A DNA stretch of 33,664 nt, from positions 141,352-175,015 of the forward strand of contig WELB01000210.1 in assembly GCA_009602725.1 (NCBI GenBank), written 5' to 3'. The stretch is from Spirogloea muscicola (lineage: Eukaryota; Streptophyta; Zygnematophyceae; Spirogloeales; Spirogloeaceae). The translations under genes and the position numbers were made by a program. The notes beneath the pieces were generated by a model that saw only the letters and a program-made list of their open reading frames with translations, had not been told where the DNA came from and made no database searches. Below are positions 29,277 through 33,664 of the stretch, piece by piece. Positions within the stretch are counted from its first letter, which is position 1; each line of letters begins with the position of its first letter.

Positions 29277-31372
29277 GACATGTCTCCCACTCATCCTGTA
29301 GGACAGGGCCTGTGGCAAGCTGCCAGGCTTGCTTCTCCCCCTCCACCATTTATTGTATTGACTTGATTTGTGCACAGAGTCGTGTCACAACCAGAAGTGT
29401 GCTTTGCTCAAAAGCTGTATACAACGTACTTGGCTACAGGTGATTGTACTCATGCAACGATAGTTACACCAGTTACAAATTTTGATTAGACGATTGATGG
29501 CCCCATGTTATGCCATGCAAGGAGCCCAATGGAAGACTTGCTACTGATCAGTCTGAGTATCTGAGCTCCTGAGCTCATCAGGGATCTGGGTGTCACAGTC
29601 AAAGTCAGCAATGATGGAGAACTCAATGCTGAGATTAGTTTGAGGGCTACTGTGTGCTTCAGCTTGCAAGTGGCACACTATGTAGACATTAGCAGCTTGT
29701 GAGTCATGCCTTAAGCACTGCCGTTACTGAGCTCGCTGCACGTGAGGGTCTCCTATGTTCTGTGGCTGTGCCTTGGCTTCATGTCCTTATCCCATGTGAC
29801 AACCCTGATTGTTGCGTACGACACCAAGCCATGACGACTCAATCCTGCAGTAGCACAACTGGAGCATTCAAGCAGCATGCAGACACTGTCGGCGCTACCA
29901 CAGTCACAGAGCAGGCTTCTTATGGGAGCAGATTAGCTGGTCAAAGTACGATTGGCTACGCAGTAAAAGAGCAGCAGTGAGACGGAGATGAGTAGTGGGT
30001 AAGGGGTTGATCAGGTGTACCAGCCTCTCCTTGATTGCAATTACCAGCACGAAGCAAGCCTATCAATGTGGAGCATACGGTGCTCATGGTTTGTGAAGTC
30101 ATGTAGTAGACATATGTCGCACATAAAGCAGCAGATCTGCAAGTATGCATACTTCGCAGAAACCTCAGGCTCCTATCAAAGCAAGCATGGCCACTAAAGA
30201 CTTTCGCATGTGTACCTGAGTTATGAGCTGGCATAAAGGACATGAACACCGGGCCTTCATAAAGGCCGCACTTTGACCCATCGAGCCAGAGTGTGCCAGG
30301 CCACGAACAACCACCAGTGCTCGCCAAAGGGCAATGAGCTGGCACGTCCATTGTTTTGCATTCAAAGCCAAGCACGACGAGTCACCAAATTCTAGACTTC
30401 CTCTCCACATAGCGCTACTGAGCAAACCGGTCATTGCCCTAGATTTTCGAATCTAGGTGTGCGACAGCACATCCAGATGCTGCTGTCCTGAGTAGCTCTT
30501 TAACACCTATATCCGCAAATGCCAATCTGGCATGTCTCATGAGGACATTCATGAGGTACACTGTTGGCACACAATCTCAGATCAGTGCTGTCATGCTTCC
30601 CAGTAGCATGACGACAAGAAGTGGGAGACAAATGCAAGGGAAATCTGACCAGACAGACGAGATGAGCAAGAATCAGGGTCACAATGAAAATGCTGGACAC
30701 ATTCCCTGGTCGTTGACACGGGCCCTGGCATGGCGCTGCCTAACCCCCACTGGCATAAGTGGAAGAGCAGGCATGCATGTCCTCAAGGGGGGGTTTGAAT
30801 GTGAGTAGTGCCATGTGCAAGAGCTTCCAAGGTCGTCTCAACAACATATGGACCTACTTGGCTGCTGCCACTCTGCTTGCTAGTGGCACCTTCAGCTGAG
30901 CAGACCGGGCATTGCTTCCACAGCTCTATTTGCAGAGGAAGTGGACCGACGCAAAATGGCGACACCACTAAGAGTTTGAGAGAGGGGGGCTGGGGGGTGC
31001 CGTTGGGCATATGGGCGTGTGCAAGGAGTAGGTGTTTGTGACGAGGAACCCAGCCCTGCTGTGTATGTCTCGGTGCTGAGTTGCATCACGGCTCAGGATG
31101 GGAGCCAGCTGTACATGCGAGGGTGTCGTAGATGCAAACCAGCATCGGTCCCTCTCCAGAAGAACACGTCCAGCACAGATCAGGCGTTCATGATCGGCCG
31201 GCTGCTGACCAATAAGGCACACGGGGCCCTGCCCTATAGGGCCCCTTCCTGCTGCGCATGGACCAGATCCAGAAGGGCCAGGGCGGGGGGGTCGCTTCCA
31301 GCCTTTGAAGACCCAGCATGGCCTCTTCCAGCACGCACGCAGCATGCATGCGAGAGCTTGCTGCCGCGGGAA
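29277..31372. other. Convergent spacer between CHLH and the bZIP gene
   Basis: Both flanking genes end into this 2.1-kb stretch, so it should hold their two 3' UTRs. It has average composition, no LINE signature, no stem-loop repeat, no tRNA-like fold that I can see, and no open frame with family features on either strand. It is the only long spacer here without retrotransposon debris. Confidence 0.5.

Positions 31373-33664
<2,292 letters not shown>

Noticed and set aside
29699-31041. Small open frames in the CHLH-bZIP spacer
   Set aside because: They are under 140 residues, overlap each other on both strands and have no recognisable motif or splice context.

Overview
The window is nuclear DNA from a plant-lineage (streptophyte) eukaryote. 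Four intron-rich genes carry GT-AG introns, and two of their introns use a GC donor. The products are plant-type: a PH-RhoGAP of the REN1 class, the chloroplast Mg-chelatase H subunit with a likely transit peptide, and a group I (VIP1/RSG-like) bZIP factor. My best guess is a charophyte green alga or an early-diverging land plant. The species cannot be named from sequence alone.

Layout: 1-1.5 kb holds broken non-LTR retrotransposon (LINE) 3' ends. 1703-9590 (minus) is a complete 23-exon REN1-type RhoGAP of 923 residues. 9.8-15.7 kb is a dense patch of LINE relics in both orientations, including one fragment with reverse transcriptase C-terminus, zinc-knuckle-like and endonuclease-like parts. 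16262-18460 (plus) is a five-exon drug/metabolite transporter (SLC35F5-like, 467 residues). 18.85-21.43 kb is a second LINE patch. 21699-29276 (plus) is CHLH in 19 exons (1376 residues). 29277-31372 is a quiet convergent spacer. 31373-33664 (minus) is the bZIP gene, whose 5' end lies beyond the window.

The exon models were joined by hand from splice sites. In all four, every splice phase agrees and the summed coding length is a multiple of three. The introns look free of the LINE material that fills the spacers between genes. The first exons of CHLH and the bZIP gene, and the DNA just upstream of the other two start codons, are very GC-rich. The genes are not an operon and share no pathway: CHLH acts in chlorophyll synthesis, the RhoGAP in polarity signalling at the membrane, the transporter in solute export or import, and the bZIP in transcription.

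The most distinctive signal is the LINE material. At least fifteen short relics end in the same C-terminal peptide signature (consensus SDLxLLTRGY-stop) but run into different 3' tails. Many carry, or sit next to, a small GGGCTGG...CCAGCCC stem-loop repeat. Three relics keep a recognisable endonuclease-like domain.
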